Shown one piece after another: positions 32,018-43,822 of a stretch of DNA of 64,000 bases. A model generated the notes under the pieces. The model did no database searches. It saw only the letters and a program-made list of their open reading frames with translations, and was not told the DNA's origin. A program made the translations under genes and the position numbers. This DNA comes from Schistocerca nitens (lineage: Eukaryota; Arthropoda; Insecta; Orthoptera; Acrididae): positions 359,349,234 to 359,413,233 of the forward strand of contig NC_064622.1 of assembly GCF_023898315.1 (NCBI RefSeq), given 5' to 3'. Each line of letters opens with the position of its first letter. Within the stretch, counting starts at the first letter, position 1.

Positions 32018-32755
32018 CGAGGGTTGGAACTTAAATAGTGGCATCTACTTATTCACAACCGATACAAAAGAGTTACATGTTTGTACCTGTTACTGTCCTT
32101 CAAAGTAGTCACAGTGTTATGTAGAACCCGTTGCCAGCGATGTGGAAGGCGTAATATACCGTTAGCGGAGCCTGTTCTGTCGATGGTGCGAATGGAGCGG
32201 TATACTGCCTGTCGAATCTCTGGAACAGTTCTGAAGCGAATGCCATGAAGTGGTTCCTTCATCTTCGGAATCAAATTGTCAAAAGAACTTAAGTCGTATT
32301 ACTGTTCGTTTTTGGAGCATCACCTGCGACCAGCTTTGCGAAAGAAGCGGCGACACTTCCTGCGCAACCCATCCATCATTTTGCACAATTCGCGAATGCA
32401 TACAGCGCAAGCTGTGGCTGCTCTGTTCGGTCGATGGGACTGGGAAGTACTGTACCATCCACCATACTCCCCGGACTTAAGTCCTTGTGATTTTGATCTG
32501 ATTCTGAAGATGAAGCAACCACTTCGTGGCATTCGCTTCAGAACTGTTCCAGAGATTCGACAGGCGGTAGACCGCTCCATTCGCACCATCAACAGAACAG
32601 GCTCTGCTAACGGTACACTACGCCTTCCACATCGCTGGCAACGGGCTGTACACAACGCTGGTGACTACATTGAAGGACAGTAAAAGGTGCAAACATCTGA
32701 CTGTTTTGTATCGGTTGTGAATAAATAGTTGCCGCTATTTAAGTTCCAAGCCTCG
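32018..32755 (+). mobile_element. fold-back mariner derivative
   Basis: TA-flanked element (32016-32017 and 32756-32757) whose left arm (32018 to about 32295) is an inverted copy of the right arm (about 32474-32755). The arms include the usual mariner ends (CGAGGGTTGGAACTTAAATA and inverse) and also the C-terminal transposase coding region. Only about 180 bp lie between the arms. The rest of the transposase gene is absent. Confidence 0.85.
32276..32683 (+). pseudogene. mariner transposase C-terminal part in the fold-back element
   Basis: The reading frame contains RPALRKKRRHFLRNPSIILH, HNSRMHTAQAVAALFG, PPYSPDLSPCDF and GIRFRTVPEIRQAV. The second catalytic Asp position is Asn/Ser (HNSRMHT where HDNARPH is expected). 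The N-terminal half and first Asp are missing. The inverted partner on the left arm reads MIPKMKEPLHGIRFRTVPEI on the minus strand (32053-32274), which shows that coding sequence was duplicated into the terminal repeat. No function is expected. Confidence 0.85.
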
Positions 32756-32814
32756 TATAAGCACGAATGGTTCTGAGAAAAAAAATTGAAAATTAAAGTA
32801 TCATTCATTTATAT

Positions 32815-33395
32815 AATACGCGATCCAGACACATTAATGCTATCACCGCCTATGTTCTACGTCAACGTGCAGTACCAACTCGCCGACAGCAGGTGGCAGC
32901 ACGAGCAGTGGACGGTAAATGAAGCGTGTCGGGGGCGCGCCGCAAACAGTACAAACGCTGTCGTAAGGCAGGAAAAGGAGCGGTTTATACGACGTCCAAA
33001 AAGGCATGATCATTGGCTTTTGGTGCAAGTGTGGAAGCATTTCCAGAACGACTAAGTGTTAACGTGCCACTGTGGTTAAAGTATACTGTGTATGTCAAAA
33101 TGGCGCTATCCAAAACCCAGCGCTGAGGCAACTGTGATGTGAGTGCAGGAGTGAACGACAGCTACAGGGATGTGTACGGGCGAACAGACGTGCAGCTGTT
33201 GAGCAACAACCGCCCAGATGAACCAAGGGGCTACCTACAGTGTCTCCTCGACGACCGTTCAGCGAACGTTGCTGCGTATGAGACTCTGCAGCAGTTGCCA
33301 GGTTCATGCACCCACATGATGACTGCTATTCATCGGCGACGAAGGCTGGATTTTGCACGCCAGTATCACAACTGGACGTCCATTAAGTACTGAGA
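32815..33395 (+). pseudogene. Tc1-like element relic
   Basis: A plus-strand relic whose left part (CCAGACACATTAATGC, then CAGGTGGCAGCACGAGCAGTG) matches the left end at 62462-62571. The C-terminal piece FIGDEGWILHASITT and RRLDFARQYHNWTSIKY (about 33325-33391) resembles the start of a Tc1 catalytic domain. Stops are abundant and the right end is missing. Confidence 0.5.
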
Positions 33396-33399
33396 GGTG

Positions 33400-33690
33400 G
33401 TATTTTTAATTCACTGAGCCGTGCGTGGCTCGTGTTCGTGCCATTTCTTATTTAACATCCTGTTTTTACCGTACTGCCGCCTCGTTATGTTAATTTTCAG
33501 TTACTGGTGTCACCGAGTTGCTGCCTTGCCTGTCTGTGAGCGGCAGCAGCAGCGCTTATCGATATAGGCCCTGCCGTATTATCTTTGCTGGACTGCCGTT
33601 ACTTCCTGGTCGTCGTGTGTTGTCCAACGAGTTGGAATGCGCCAGCAGTGCAATTCGGACTGGACAATGAAGTGAGTGGAACGCGCCAGC
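33400..33690. other. unassigned sequence before tandem repeats
   Basis: No recognised motif. It leads into the GC-rich tandem units. Confidence 0.4.
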
Positions 33691-34680
33691 AGTAGAGTTC
33701 GGACCTGGCAGTCGGGCAGTTGGGACGCGGCAGAAGTTTGGTCGGGATGGAGCGGCAGTGACGTTTGGATAGCTATGACTCGCCCGACTGTTGCCGGCAC
33801 ACCTGGCTGGGGACGGTCTTGGTTGATCTTCGGTTGGTCGTCTTACCGGACGACGTGTATTTGCTCGCCGATCGCTTATGAGTTGGCGGTGTGTCTCAAC
33901 TCGTGGTTCGTCCTTGTGATTGCACAGTCACAGCTTTTAGCATTGGTCGCGTTATTCGTCCAACTATTTGTGAAATTGTGTGCAGCCTGTGGTGTTCAGT
34001 GCCAATTTATTTTAGTGTATCTCCGTGCTGACATGCAGCAGTTGGTCGGTTGGCGCAGTCGCGTTGTAGCACCAGTGGGGCATGCCGCGCCAGGGAGGCG
34101 CGGTGACCCATCACTCGCCGATGATTGCCGACACACATGATTTGAATGGGGACGACTCTGGTCGATCGTCGGTCGGTCGTCTTGTCGGACGACGTACATT
34201 TGGCCAGCTGTCGCTTACAGGTTGGCTGTGTGTGCCAACTCGTGATTCGTCCTTGTTTTGCTCAGTCACTGCCGTTAGCATTGTCTAGTTCTTCGTGCAA
34301 CTGTGTGTAGTTTATGTGGTTTGACTGACAAGTTATTTAAAGGTTGTCTGCGTGCTGGCTCTGAATTACTCGGTTGGCGTGGAGTAGCGCGGAAGGACAG
34401 GATAGCCATCACTCGCCCGACGATGGCCGACACACACGTCTGAGTGGCAACGACCTTGCTTGGCCGTTTGGTCGGTCGTCTGATTAGACGACGTGTATTT
34501 GCGTCGTCCACCGCTTATGGGTTGGCTGTGATCCGTACTGGTCGTTGTTCCACTCTCCGCTGTTAGCATCGTTTCATTTTTGGTGCAAGTGTGGAGCAGA
34601 ACTGGTCTTGATCATTGGTCTGTTGGCTGTCTGTCGGTTGGGTTCCCAGCGGATTGAAAATGGGTCGGCCGACTGCCTGT
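33690..34680. repeat. three diverged tandem units of ~300-335 bp
   Basis: The landmark ACTCGCCCGA recurs at 33778, 34113 and 34411 (steps 335 and 298). In each unit it is followed by CCGACACA-like bases and by an imperfect palindrome GTCGTCT...GACGAC, then TTGGC/TGGCGGTGTG. I see no gene in it; long open frames here are by-products of the composition. It may be a satellite-like array or the internal repeats of an unrecognised retroelement. Confidence 0.65.
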
Positions 34681-34779
34681 CTCACGTAAGCGAGCGTTAG
34701 TGTTTGAATTCCAGGCCGACCCTCGAACATCTCAGCGCCCTTGGGTGTACTGCCCTAATATTTTTTTAAAATTTGTCCT

Positions 34780-35480
34780 TGTTGTTTGTACTTGTATGGC
34801 TTCTAGCCGACTTTTTAAAAAAATTAGAGTTCTCTTGCTCTTAAGGCCTTCAGCCTAAATTAAAGAACTGTTTCACGTAAGGCCTTTGGTATTTAAAAAA
34901 ATTAATGTTATGGAGTTTTAAGTGTTAGGCCTTCAGCCGATTTGAATTTAACTTATTTACCTCAGCCTAACTAAAGAGAACTTAAGATAAGGCTCACCTG
35001 TTAAATTTCTGATTATGCTTGCGTTTTAAGTTATTGGCGCCGGCCGAGATGACCGAGCGGTTCTAGGCGCTACAGTCTGGAACCGCACGACCGCTACGGT
35101 CGCAGGTTCGAATCCTGCCTCGGGCATGGATGTGTGTGATGTCCTTAGTTTAGTTAGGTTTAAGTAGTTATAAGTTCTAGGGGACTGATGACCTCAGTTT
35201 ATAAGTCCCATAGTGCTCAGAACTATTCGAACCATTTTTTCACGTTATTGGCCTTCAGCCATTTTTAAGTTAAAGTGGCTTTCAGCTGGTAATTAAGTCC
35301 CAAGGATTAAAACTCTGTTTTTTTTTCCAATTTTTTTTGGGAGCTTGTAATGTTTGGTTCAAATAATAAAGTTGTATGTTTGAGCGTAACTGACAGCCCT
35401 TATTTTGGCCCCTTTCCACAATTTATATTATCTGTCCTGTCCTGCGGGATTAACAAGGTGTTTCAATCACGTTTTATGCT
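34780..35480. repeat. GGCCTTCAGCC repeat block, with nested SINE
   Basis: GGCCTTCAGCC-type motifs recur at irregular spacing and are followed by GTTGTATGTTTGAGCGTAAC and GGCCCCTTTCCACAATTT. The same succession occurs at 60194-60780, so this is a dispersed repeat. Non-coding. Confidence 0.65.
35039..35243 (+). mobile_element. tRNA-headed SINE, family 1
   Basis: Forward copy with B box GGTTCGAATCC. Target duplication GTTATTGGC at 35030-35038 and 35244-35252. Confidence 0.92.
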
Positions 35481-35584
35481 TCATCGGACAGGTGGCCATT
35501 GGCAAGTATGGCGTGAAATGTCTGAAAGCAACCACTCTGCAATCAGAAGGAGCGTAAGGTCACCGGAATATTTTCGCAGAACTT

Positions 35585-36040
35585 CCTGTGTGATCTTGCC
35601 ATTGTGGAAGGCCCAGTGGATCAACACAAGTATGCATCTATCCTTGAGGACGATGGCGACCTCTACAAGCAATCTGTTTTTCCTCGGTACAATAGCACCT
35701 ACCAGCAGGACAATGCAACGTGGCAAACAGCTAGAACTGCATGTGCGTCGTTCGGAGAGCACTAATATGAGTTTACGATACTCTCATGGTCACTGAATTC
35801 CCCGGATTTAAACCAATTGAGAATATGTGGAACCACCTCGATCGGGCTATTTGCGCCATAGATCCTCCATCGAGGAACCTAGCACATCTGGCCGCGGCCT
35901 GGAGTTGGCATGGTTGCAGATCCATGTCGGTACCTTCCAGAACTTCACTGACTCTTCTTGCACATCTCGCAGCGGTCTGCGCTGGAAAATGCGATTATTC
36001 AAACTTTTGACAGGTAGTCACAATAAGGTGACTTGACAGT
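35585..36040 (+). pseudogene. Tc1-like transposase C-terminal relic
   Basis: The plus strand reads QQDNATWQTARTACASFGEH (second catalytic Asp block), then across frame changes NSPDL and ENMWNHLDRAICAID (third catalytic Glu block), with EELAWLQIH-type ending. The N-terminal half is not found, and the left neighbour is the GGCCTTCAGCC repeat. It is a Tc1-superfamily relic, subfamily unknown. Confidence 0.65.
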
Positions 36041-36301
36041 GTATTTACGGAAAGTTATTTACAAAAAGGTGGTATTAAAATGATAATACTGATACATGGT
36101 AAAACAACGCTTTGGTGGGCGGCTTGCGGGTTTAAATCACCTCGGGGTATGACCATGCGGTGCATTTTACCTGCGGTCGTCGCACGGTGGCGATGTCAGC
36201 AGTCCACACACGTAGAGGTGTGTTGGTGCATGTCAGAGTACGGTGCATCGAGCAAGTGTGCAGACGTTTTCAGACGTGCTAATGGTGACTGTGTGCTGAA
36301 A

Positions 36302-37274
36302 ATGGCTCAAAGAAGACATATTGATGATGTTATGAGGGGCAGAATACTAGGGCGACTGGAGGCTGGTCAAACACAGTAGGTCGTAGCACGGGCCCTCCAG
36401 GTGCCACAAAGTGTAATCTCAAGATTATGGCAACGATTCTAGCAGACATGAAACGTGTCAAGGCGCCACAGAACGGAACGTCCACAGTGTACACCACCAC
36501 AAGAAGACCGATATCTCACCATCAGTGCCCGCAGACGGCAGTGTTGCACGATGCTCCTAGTCTTGCTCGGAACCTTACCGCAGTCACTGGAACACTTGTC
36601 TCCAGACACACAGTCTACAGACGACTGAACAGACACGGCTTATTCGTCTGGAGACCTGCAAGGTGCATTCCACTGACTCCTGGTCACAGGAGAGCCCGTA
36701 AAGCCAGGTGTCAAGAACACAGTACATGGCCATTGGAACAGTGGTCTCAGATTATGTTCACGGATGAGTCCAGGTATAGTCTGAACAGTGATTCTCGCCG
36801 GGTTTTCATCTGGCGTGAACCAGTAACCAGATACCAACCCTTTAATGTCTTTGAAAGGGACCTGTATGGAGGTCGTGGTTTGATGACGTGGGGTGGTATT
36901 ATGATTGGTGCACGTACACCCCTGCATGTCTTTGACAGAGGAAATGTAACAGGGGTGCAGTGGGTCCCACCTTCCTCCTGATGGATGATAACGCACGGCC
37001 CCACCGAGCTGCCGTCGTGGAGGAGTACCTTGAAACAAAAGATATCATGAGAATGGAGTGGCCTGCCTGTTCTCCAGACCTACGCCCTATCGAGCACGTC
37101 TGGAATGCTCTCGGTCGTCGTATCGATGCACGTCTTCAAATCCCTACGACACTTCAGGAGCTCCGACAGTCACTGGTGTAAGGATGGGAGGCTATATCCC
37201 AGCAGCTGATCCAGAGTATGTCAACCCGTTGTGCGGTCTGTGTACGTGTGCATGGTGATCATATCCCATATTGA
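36302..37274 (+). pseudogene. Tc1-like transposase pseudogene, DD34E
   Basis: Starts MAQRRHIDDVMRGRILGRLE at 36302, an N-terminal helix-turn-helix, and hits TAG after GQTQ. In the next frame comes ISRLW, then SARR/CCTMLL and TVYRRLNRHGLFVWRPARC. The catalytic core is MFTDESRYSLN, GLMTWGGIMI, LMDDNARPHRAA and SPDLRPIEHVWNALG, with 34 residues between Asp and Glu. A deletion of roughly 20 codons precedes the GPTFLLMDD segment. It ends HGDHIPY then TGA. Otherwise it is fairly well preserved and younger-looking than the neighbouring relics. Confidence 0.82.
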
Positions 37275-37416
37275 TGTCGGGACACATGCGCAGGAGTGGC
37301 GTTTTGTAGGACATGTGTTTCGGGAGGGTTTTCTCAACTTATCACCAATACCGTGGACTTACAGATCTGTGTTGTGTGTGTTCTCTATGTGCCTATGCTA
37401 TTAGCTCCAGTTTTGT

Positions 37417-37441
37417 GTAGTGCCACGTTGTGTGGCACTAC
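37417..37441. other. perfect 10-bp hairpin
   Basis: GTAGTGCCAC and its inverse GTGGCACTAC are separated by five bases. It lies about 140 bp after the Tc1-like pseudogene and could belong to that element's 3' flank. No regulatory role can be inferred. Confidence 0.6.
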
Positions 37442-40400
37442 ATCCTACAAGTATCCTTAAGATATGAGGATGAGTGTATTTCGTGCGTCACGCATAATTT
37501 TGAATCACAGCGACCAGCCGCACAACAGGTCTTGCTTATCGGGATTCTTTTGCTAGGAGCATCGTGCAACACTGTTTAACAAACGCTGGCAGGCAGAACA
37601 GCTGAACAAAGGGACTAACAACTGCGCGCCCCGGCGCCCTTTGCTTGGTAATGGCGAAATGTGCGGAGCGCAGAATATGTGAGAGGCACCTGGAGCTGCT
37701 TATTTGTGAAGTCTGTTCGGTTGACTGGCGTGTACTGTTCAAGCGACGTACACCTAGTATTCTCTTTGTGCTGGTTATATCCGAACAGTACGTTAACTAT
37801 GCATTCAAGTTGAAAGATATTGTTAACAATTATCGCGCGAGGCTGGAAAACGATAATGATAATTCTACAAGATCGGATGATGATCTGGGATTTGCTAATA
37901 CAGGGTAAACATTCCTGGTAATGAAGAGATTTCGGAATTTCAAATATAAAGAACAGTTTTTTTAAACGAATAAATTTCTGTTAGAGGTTTTTTCCAGCCC
38001 CGGTGAAAGCTAGTGTCATAATAACCAATTTGTAGTTATTGGGAAGCCATCATCAGATGGTTCTAGAACCGATTCATGAGTCCGGTTATGATAACTTTTG
38101 CGTGTCCCAAGTTTGGAAAAATACAGTAAAGCATTTTGATTCCAGTGCGGCCATCGTGTTACGCTTAGGCAATATGCATACAGTCTATAATAATGAAGTA
38201 TGTATATTACCTGTTTCAACAACTGCAGGGAGCCTAGTTTAAGTATTTATGTAAGCAACTAACTTTCATAAGGCAATACACTTGAATCAGTCTGTACTTA
38301 AAGGCCCTCATTCCAGTTGAGTAACTTTAGAGTATAACAGAAAAAATTTAAGAATACTATCCGATATTATAGCCACCACTATACATTATATTAATCGTAA
38401 CATTGCTTGATATCTTTTTTTAGTCTTAAGCTTAGATTTTACGAATTAAAATTTTTTATTGGCGGTCAATTCATTGTTATAGGAAAAAATATGACTAAAA
38501 TACTAAATTTAAAAAACTGGTCTGAGAAATGTCCAGAGTGAATGCTATTTATGCCAGAAAACGACTGAAATATGTGGACTATTCAGAATTTCAAACATCT
38601 AAAAATTATAAAATGCAACTGGAATGTGACATATATAGGTTGTTGTCTAATATAGTCTGAGAGCTACATAAAAAATATAGTATATATCGCTGCGCTGTTT
38701 TGGTTGAATAAACAATCACTTATTCGATAGAGTAGGATACGTTAAGATATTACATCATATTCTAAACACATTCTGGACCAAAAATGCCAAAAACAACACG
38801 CCTCTGAGCTGCTTCAACTACGTACTGTTATTTGTGTGGTACTTACGAATGCGTGTTGTTGCATCACTAGAATTAACGATGCTTTTCAATGTTTATTCAC
38901 CACATTTTCATATTTTGAACGACCTGAAGATGGTTGCAGACGGCAGCTGAATCTAGTTATCGAACCATAACTGTGACAGGAAAATTGCAGTCTAGACATT
39001 AAAAGCTTTTACTTTTAATTTTGGTTTTACTTAATAAAGTAAAGAATGTATAGCCGAAATTTAGATACAAGCAAATATACTTAAAGGATGAAAATTTTAT
39101 CCAGACAATTTCCTTCAAAAAAGAAACACGTGTTTCGAGACACACAAGGATTCTTTTATATACTTGCTTTTTTCCTTTTTAAATTAAATTCAGTAAATGA
39201 ATCACAATCTCAGTAATATAAGTAAACAATAATTTATATAATCAACAACTGGCTACGAAGTACTTACTTTGAATTAAGATGAAAAACATTTTTAACTGAA
39301 ATTTGTGGAGATATATTAAAATTGGTTATAAAATTTTTGTAGAACTTGATGTTACAAAAGTTTTCGTTTTGCTAGATGTTTACAAAGGGTGTTAAACTGG
39401 GGAAATGATAAGTATATAATTGCAATAAAAATGTTGTATAAGGAATTGAAGAGGAATATAAACTATCTTTTTAAGAAGATTCATGTTATTGGAGTTTTGC
39501 ATGGGTAGAACTGTTTCCTATGAATACAAGCCATTATGTTTCAAGTAGGTTCTCTGAGTGGAAGTGCCAGTCTCAAAACAAGCTTCAACAGTTCCAATAC
39601 GTCCTAAGGCTTGTGTTATAAAAGTTAAACTCCTTTGGTGTTTTCTGGATGTGTATGAATAATTTCATCTAGAATTCAGGATGATACTTTTCTTTGTTTT
39701 ACAATTTGCCATTGACTAACAAGGTGCTATACGCAACATCAACACAAAGTAAAATGTTAGTAAGTTAAATTGTCAATTGCAGATGTGCCTTGGTATTGAA
39801 AAATAAAGCAAAATTATCAGGATTTACACTCCCACCAGTGATGAGCTCATTAGAGACAGATTATAGTCTCATATTGGTAGAGATGGAGAAGAAAATCACT
39901 CATGTATTTTTCGAAAGCAACCATACCAGAATTTCCCACACCTCATTTTAATAAACTTTGTAAAATCTATGTGTGGTTGGCCGGTGATTTGAATCCTCAT
40001 CCTCCTGAATGGAATTATTGAGAAAACGTATGATTTTTATTTCTGCAGAGTGAAAAACTCTTCAACACTTTTTCTTTGCAGAACCATCGAACTATTTTGT
40101 TTGACGGAGACCTAAAACTTGATTTCCATTTCACTTATCAGCCCTTTAAACTGTGTACTGATGTGCTATGTGTTTTGAATACTCGCAACAGCGCACATTT
40201 CGCTGTAAATTGATACTTTTTAAAAGCAATGGGACCCCTACACTCCCGTAATTACCCGGCGACTGTCAGTAAAAGTTTTACTGTCGTCTCTACAAAAGTG
40301 TCCGTTGTCACCGATCGTTCATTGGTGTGGGTCGGCGATATTGTCTAGACGTTAGGTGTGTTTGCTCCGTAGATCGTAACATCTCTGTAGTACACGGAAG

Positions 40401-40640
40401 ACTTTTGAAGAGTAGCAGTTTAAGGTGGAGAGAAAGAAATGCCAAGCCAAGCTGTGGAAAAAAGACCGTGACACTCTGAAAGCGAATGAGAATTATGACT
40501 GCCAGCTGCAACTGTTTAGGCACGCATGGAAAGTAAATCGCAGTAACCGCTGGTGCCGGGCGCCGATGACGTGTACTGGTCCAGCTGCAGCGGTTTTGAT
40601 CCTGTACAATGGCGTAGTCGCCAGTGAGGCCGATTTGGTA
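37442..40640. other. unassigned AT-rich region
   Basis: About 3.2 kb without a recognised gene. A plus-strand open stretch at 37645-37908 ends in a hydrophilic Asn/Asp-rich segment (ENDNDNSTRSDDD) but has no family signature; it could be an exon or chance. CCTGAAGATGGTTGC near 38922 followed by ATCGAACCATAAC resembles the 3' non-coding hallmark of Penelope-like or similar retroelements. 40308-40640 is GC-richer and also unassigned. Confidence 0.4.
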
Positions 40641-40649
40641 ATAAGCGCG

Positions 40650-41692
40650 GAATAGATTAGTGAAGGTGGCAGGGGTCAAAAACAGGGAGCGAAAAGCTAT
40701 TTACAATTTGTACAGAAACCACATGGAAGTTATAAGAGTTGAGGGGCATGAAAGGAAAGCAGTGGTTGGGAAGCGAATGAGTCAGGGTTGTAGCCTATCC
40801 TCGATGTTATTCAATCTATATACTGAGCAAGCAGTAAAGGAAACAAAAGAAAAATTTGGATTAAGAATTAAAGTCCATACAGAAGAAATAAAAACTTTGA
40901 GATTTTCCGATGACATTGTAATTCTGTCAGAGACAGCAAAGGATCTGGAAGAGTGGTTGAACGGAATAGAGAGTGTCTTGAAAGGAGGATATAAGATGAA
41001 CATCAACAAAAGCAAAACTAGGATAATGGAATATACTCGAATTAAATCGGTTGATGCTGAGGGAATTAGGTTAGGAAATGAGGCACTTAAATTAATAGAT
41101 GAGTTTTGCTATTTGGCGTTATGACTGATAATGGTCGAAGTGGGGAGGATATAAAATGTAGACTAGCAATGGCAAGGAAAGCGCTTCTGAAGAAGAGAAA
41201 TTTGTTAACATCAAGTATAGATTTAAGTGTCAGGAAGTCTTTTCTGAAAGTATTTGCATGGAGTGTAGCCATGTATGGAAGTGAAACATGGACGATAAAT
41301 AGTTTAGACAAGAATAGAAGCTTTCGAAATGTGGTGCTACAGAAGAATTCTGAAGATTAGATAGGTATATCATGCAACTAATGAGGGGGTACTGAAAAGA
41401 ATTTGGGAGAAGAGGAATCTGTGGTACAACTTGACTAGAAGAAGGGATCGTTTGGTAGGACATGTTCTGAGGCATCAAGGGATCACCAATTTAGTACTGG
41501 AGGGCAGCATGGAGGGTAAAAATCGTAAGGGAGACCAAGAGATGAATACACTAAACAGATTCAGAAGGATGTAGGTTGCAGTAAGCACTTGGAGATGAAG
41601 CAGCTTACACAGGATAGAGTAGCATGGAGAGCTGCATCAAACCATTCTCTAGACTGAAGACCACAAGAATAACAACAAAAACAACAACAGTT
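40650..41692 (+). mobile_element. RTE-like LINE 3' part with AAC tail
   Basis: 5'-truncated non-LTR element on the plus strand. The RT and C-terminal region are followed by a tail ending AACAACAAAAACAACAAC at about 41690. Related fragments are at 3430-4077 (minus) and possibly at 61585-61760. Confidence 0.75.
40660..41480 (+). pseudogene. LINE reverse transcriptase pseudogene
   Basis: Reads ERKAIYNLYRNHMEVIRVEG, then MSQGCSLSSMLFNLYTEQA (block with PQG-like motif) and LRFSDDIVILSETAKDLEEW, where the AspAsp of the catalytic FADD box is kept as SDD. After a frame change near 41120 it continues CRLAMARKALLKKRN, FAWSVAMYGSETWTI and, in another frame, EKRNLWYNLTRRRDRLVGHV. The upstream endonuclease is missing. 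Two frameshifts (about 41120 and 41330) inactivate it. The clade is RTE-like by impression only. Confidence 0.8.
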
Positions 41693-42584
41693 TAGTGATT
41701 GGAATTTATCCATCTTGACTTCCTGTCAGTCAAGTGACGAGTTTCTTGCACACCTCAACGAGGAGGAATTCACAGTGCACGTTCACAGTGTATTTGTATA
41801 GTGAAGTATTGCTTTTGATTCACACAACTTTGCCCTTCATAACAAGAAGGCGGCACAAGTGTGATGCTGATAGATTCACTCTCGGAACCGTTTATAGTCT
41901 CTAGGTGAGCATCTTTCTTTTATGATGCTAGCACGATTCTACGGGTTCTTCTTGAAGTCTTTGTTCAAATGTTTTCAGACGGATTACACAAGAGGTGGTA
42001 ATCACTTCACAAGAAAACATCACCTGCTCATCCGTACATTTAACGCGATAAAAGCCACACTAGAATGATAGCAGTCGCAGAAATCGATCCCGCTGGTAAA
42101 ATTGTGCCATAACGCAGTTATGACCCTCGGAAAGTACAGAATTTTGCACCTTTCACGCGCAACATTTGTTTACCGCTCGCTTGCCCCCCCCCCCCCCACC
42201 CCTCCCCCTTTTATCCCGCTTAATGCCCGAACGCGAAGTACTATCCATTGGAGAGAAAACCGGAGCTCTCCCGTTTGCAGGATGTTGATGGTTATGGAAG
42301 GGGAACTTACTGCATGAACGAGTTTTGAAACCTTGTTAGAGAACACATTTTACACGAGAAATAGTAGGCTAAGTAACATGTGTACGTAACACGTCAACTA
42401 CATGCGTGTATACGAGTACATTCAATATTATTTTAAGACACTCTCGTATCGGTATTCTGCAGTTATATATGTATATGCTCCAAAGTCAGAATGAATAAAT
42501 CAAAGTAACTTAAGAGTTATTATGAAATGAAGTTAATGATTTTCTGATTTACAACTTACTCATGCCATTGACGTTGATAATATA
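41693..42584. other. unassigned; C-rich run at 42184-42208
   Basis: No gene recognised. A run of C (TTGCCCCC... to CCCCCTTTT) lies near 42184-42208. Confidence 0.45.
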
Positions 42585-43820
42585 CACTATGTGATGAAAA
42601 GTATCCGGGCACCCTTAAAAATATACGTTCTTTATATTAGGTGTATTGTGCTGCCACTTACTGTTAGGTACTCCATATCAGCGACCTGAGTAGTCATTAC
42701 ACATCGTGAGAGAGTAGAATGGGGCGCTACGCGGAACTTGGACTTCGAACGTGGTCAGATGATTGGGTGTCACGTGTGTCATACGTCAGCACGCGTGATT
42801 TCCACACTCCTAAACATCCCTAGGTCCACTGTTTCTGATGTGATAGTTAAGTGGAAACGTGAAGGGACAGGTACAGCACAAAATCGTACAGGCCGACCTC
42901 GTCTGTTGACTGACAGAGACCGCGTACGGTTGTAGAGGGTCGTAATGTGTAATAGCCAGACATCTATCCAGACCATCACACATGAATTCCAAACTTCATC
43001 AGTATCCACTGCAAGTACTATGACAGTTAGGTGGGAGGTGAGAAAACTTGGATTTCATGGTCGAGCGGCTGCTCATAAGCCACACATCACGCCGGTAAAT
43101 GCGAAACGATGCCACGCTTGGTGTAAAGAGCGTAAATATTTGACGATTGAACAGTGGAAAAACGTTGTGTGGAGTGACGAATCACGGTACACAATGTGTC
43201 GATCCGATGGCAGGGTATGAATATGACGAATGACTGGTGAACTTCATAAGTCATAGTGTGTAGTGAGAACCCTAAAATTCGTCGTCAGTTGTGTTATGGT
43301 GTGTTCGTGCTTTTCATGAAGGGGCTGACATTCCTTGTAGTTTCGCGTGGCACTATCACAGCACAGGTCTACATTGATGTTTTAAGCACCTTCTTGCTTC
43401 CCACGAAGAGAAATTCGGGGATGGCGATTGCGTCTTTCAACACGAGCACCTGTTCATTATGAATGGCCTCTCCCGGAATTGTTACACGACAATAACATCC
43501 GTGTAATGGACTGGCCTGCACAGAGTCCTCACCTGAATAATACAGAACACCTTTGGGATGTTTCGGAACGCCGACTTCGCACCAGGCCTCACTAGTGACA
43601 TCGATACCTCTCCTCAGTGCAGCACTCCATGTAGAATGGGCTACCATTCCCAGAGAAACCTACCAGCACCTGACTGAACGTATGCCTGCGCGAGTGGAAG
43701 CTGTCATCAAGGCCAAGGGTGGGCCAACACCATACTGAATTCCAGCATTACCGATGGAGGGCGCCACGAACTTGTAAGTCATTTTCAGCCCAGTGCGCGG
43801 ATACTTTTGATCAGATAGTG
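42585..43820 (+). mobile_element. Tc1-like element, family C
   Basis: Ends CACTATGTGATGAAAAGTAT and inverse ATACTTTTGATCAGATAGTG, with TA on both sides (42583-42584 and 43821-43822). It holds one plus-strand transposase pseudogene. Confidence 0.9.
42719..43738 (+). pseudogene. Tc1-C transposase pseudogene
   Basis: From ATG 42719 (MGRYAEL) an early one-base shift leads to DFERGQMIGCHVCHTSARVI (first helix-turn-helix) and KWKREGTGTAQNRTGRPRLL (linker). A stop follows TDRDRVRL. The second HTH and WSDESRYTMCRSDGRV follow, then a stop and frameshifts. The later motifs HGTITAQ-like, a poorly kept second Asp block, SPHLNNTEHLWD-like and KAKGGPTPY end it at TGA 43738. The closing GGPTPY is typical of Tc1 transposases. 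Inactive. Confidence 0.85.
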
Positions 43821-43822
43821 TA

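Noticed and set aside
33676-34140. Plus-strand open frame of 154 codons
   Set aside because: It lies in tandem repeat units, is Trp/Cys-rich without domain pattern, and is not kept in the neighbouring units.
33690-34680. CRISPR array or bacterial origin of the window
   Set aside because: Repeats are long, diverged and without regular spacers, and the window is full of eukaryotic SINEs, LINEs and TA-target transposons.
42184-42208. Regulatory C-rich element
   Set aside because: Homopolymer runs of C or G occur at several places here, including inside a SINE head, and look like simple sequence expansion or assembly-prone tracts.
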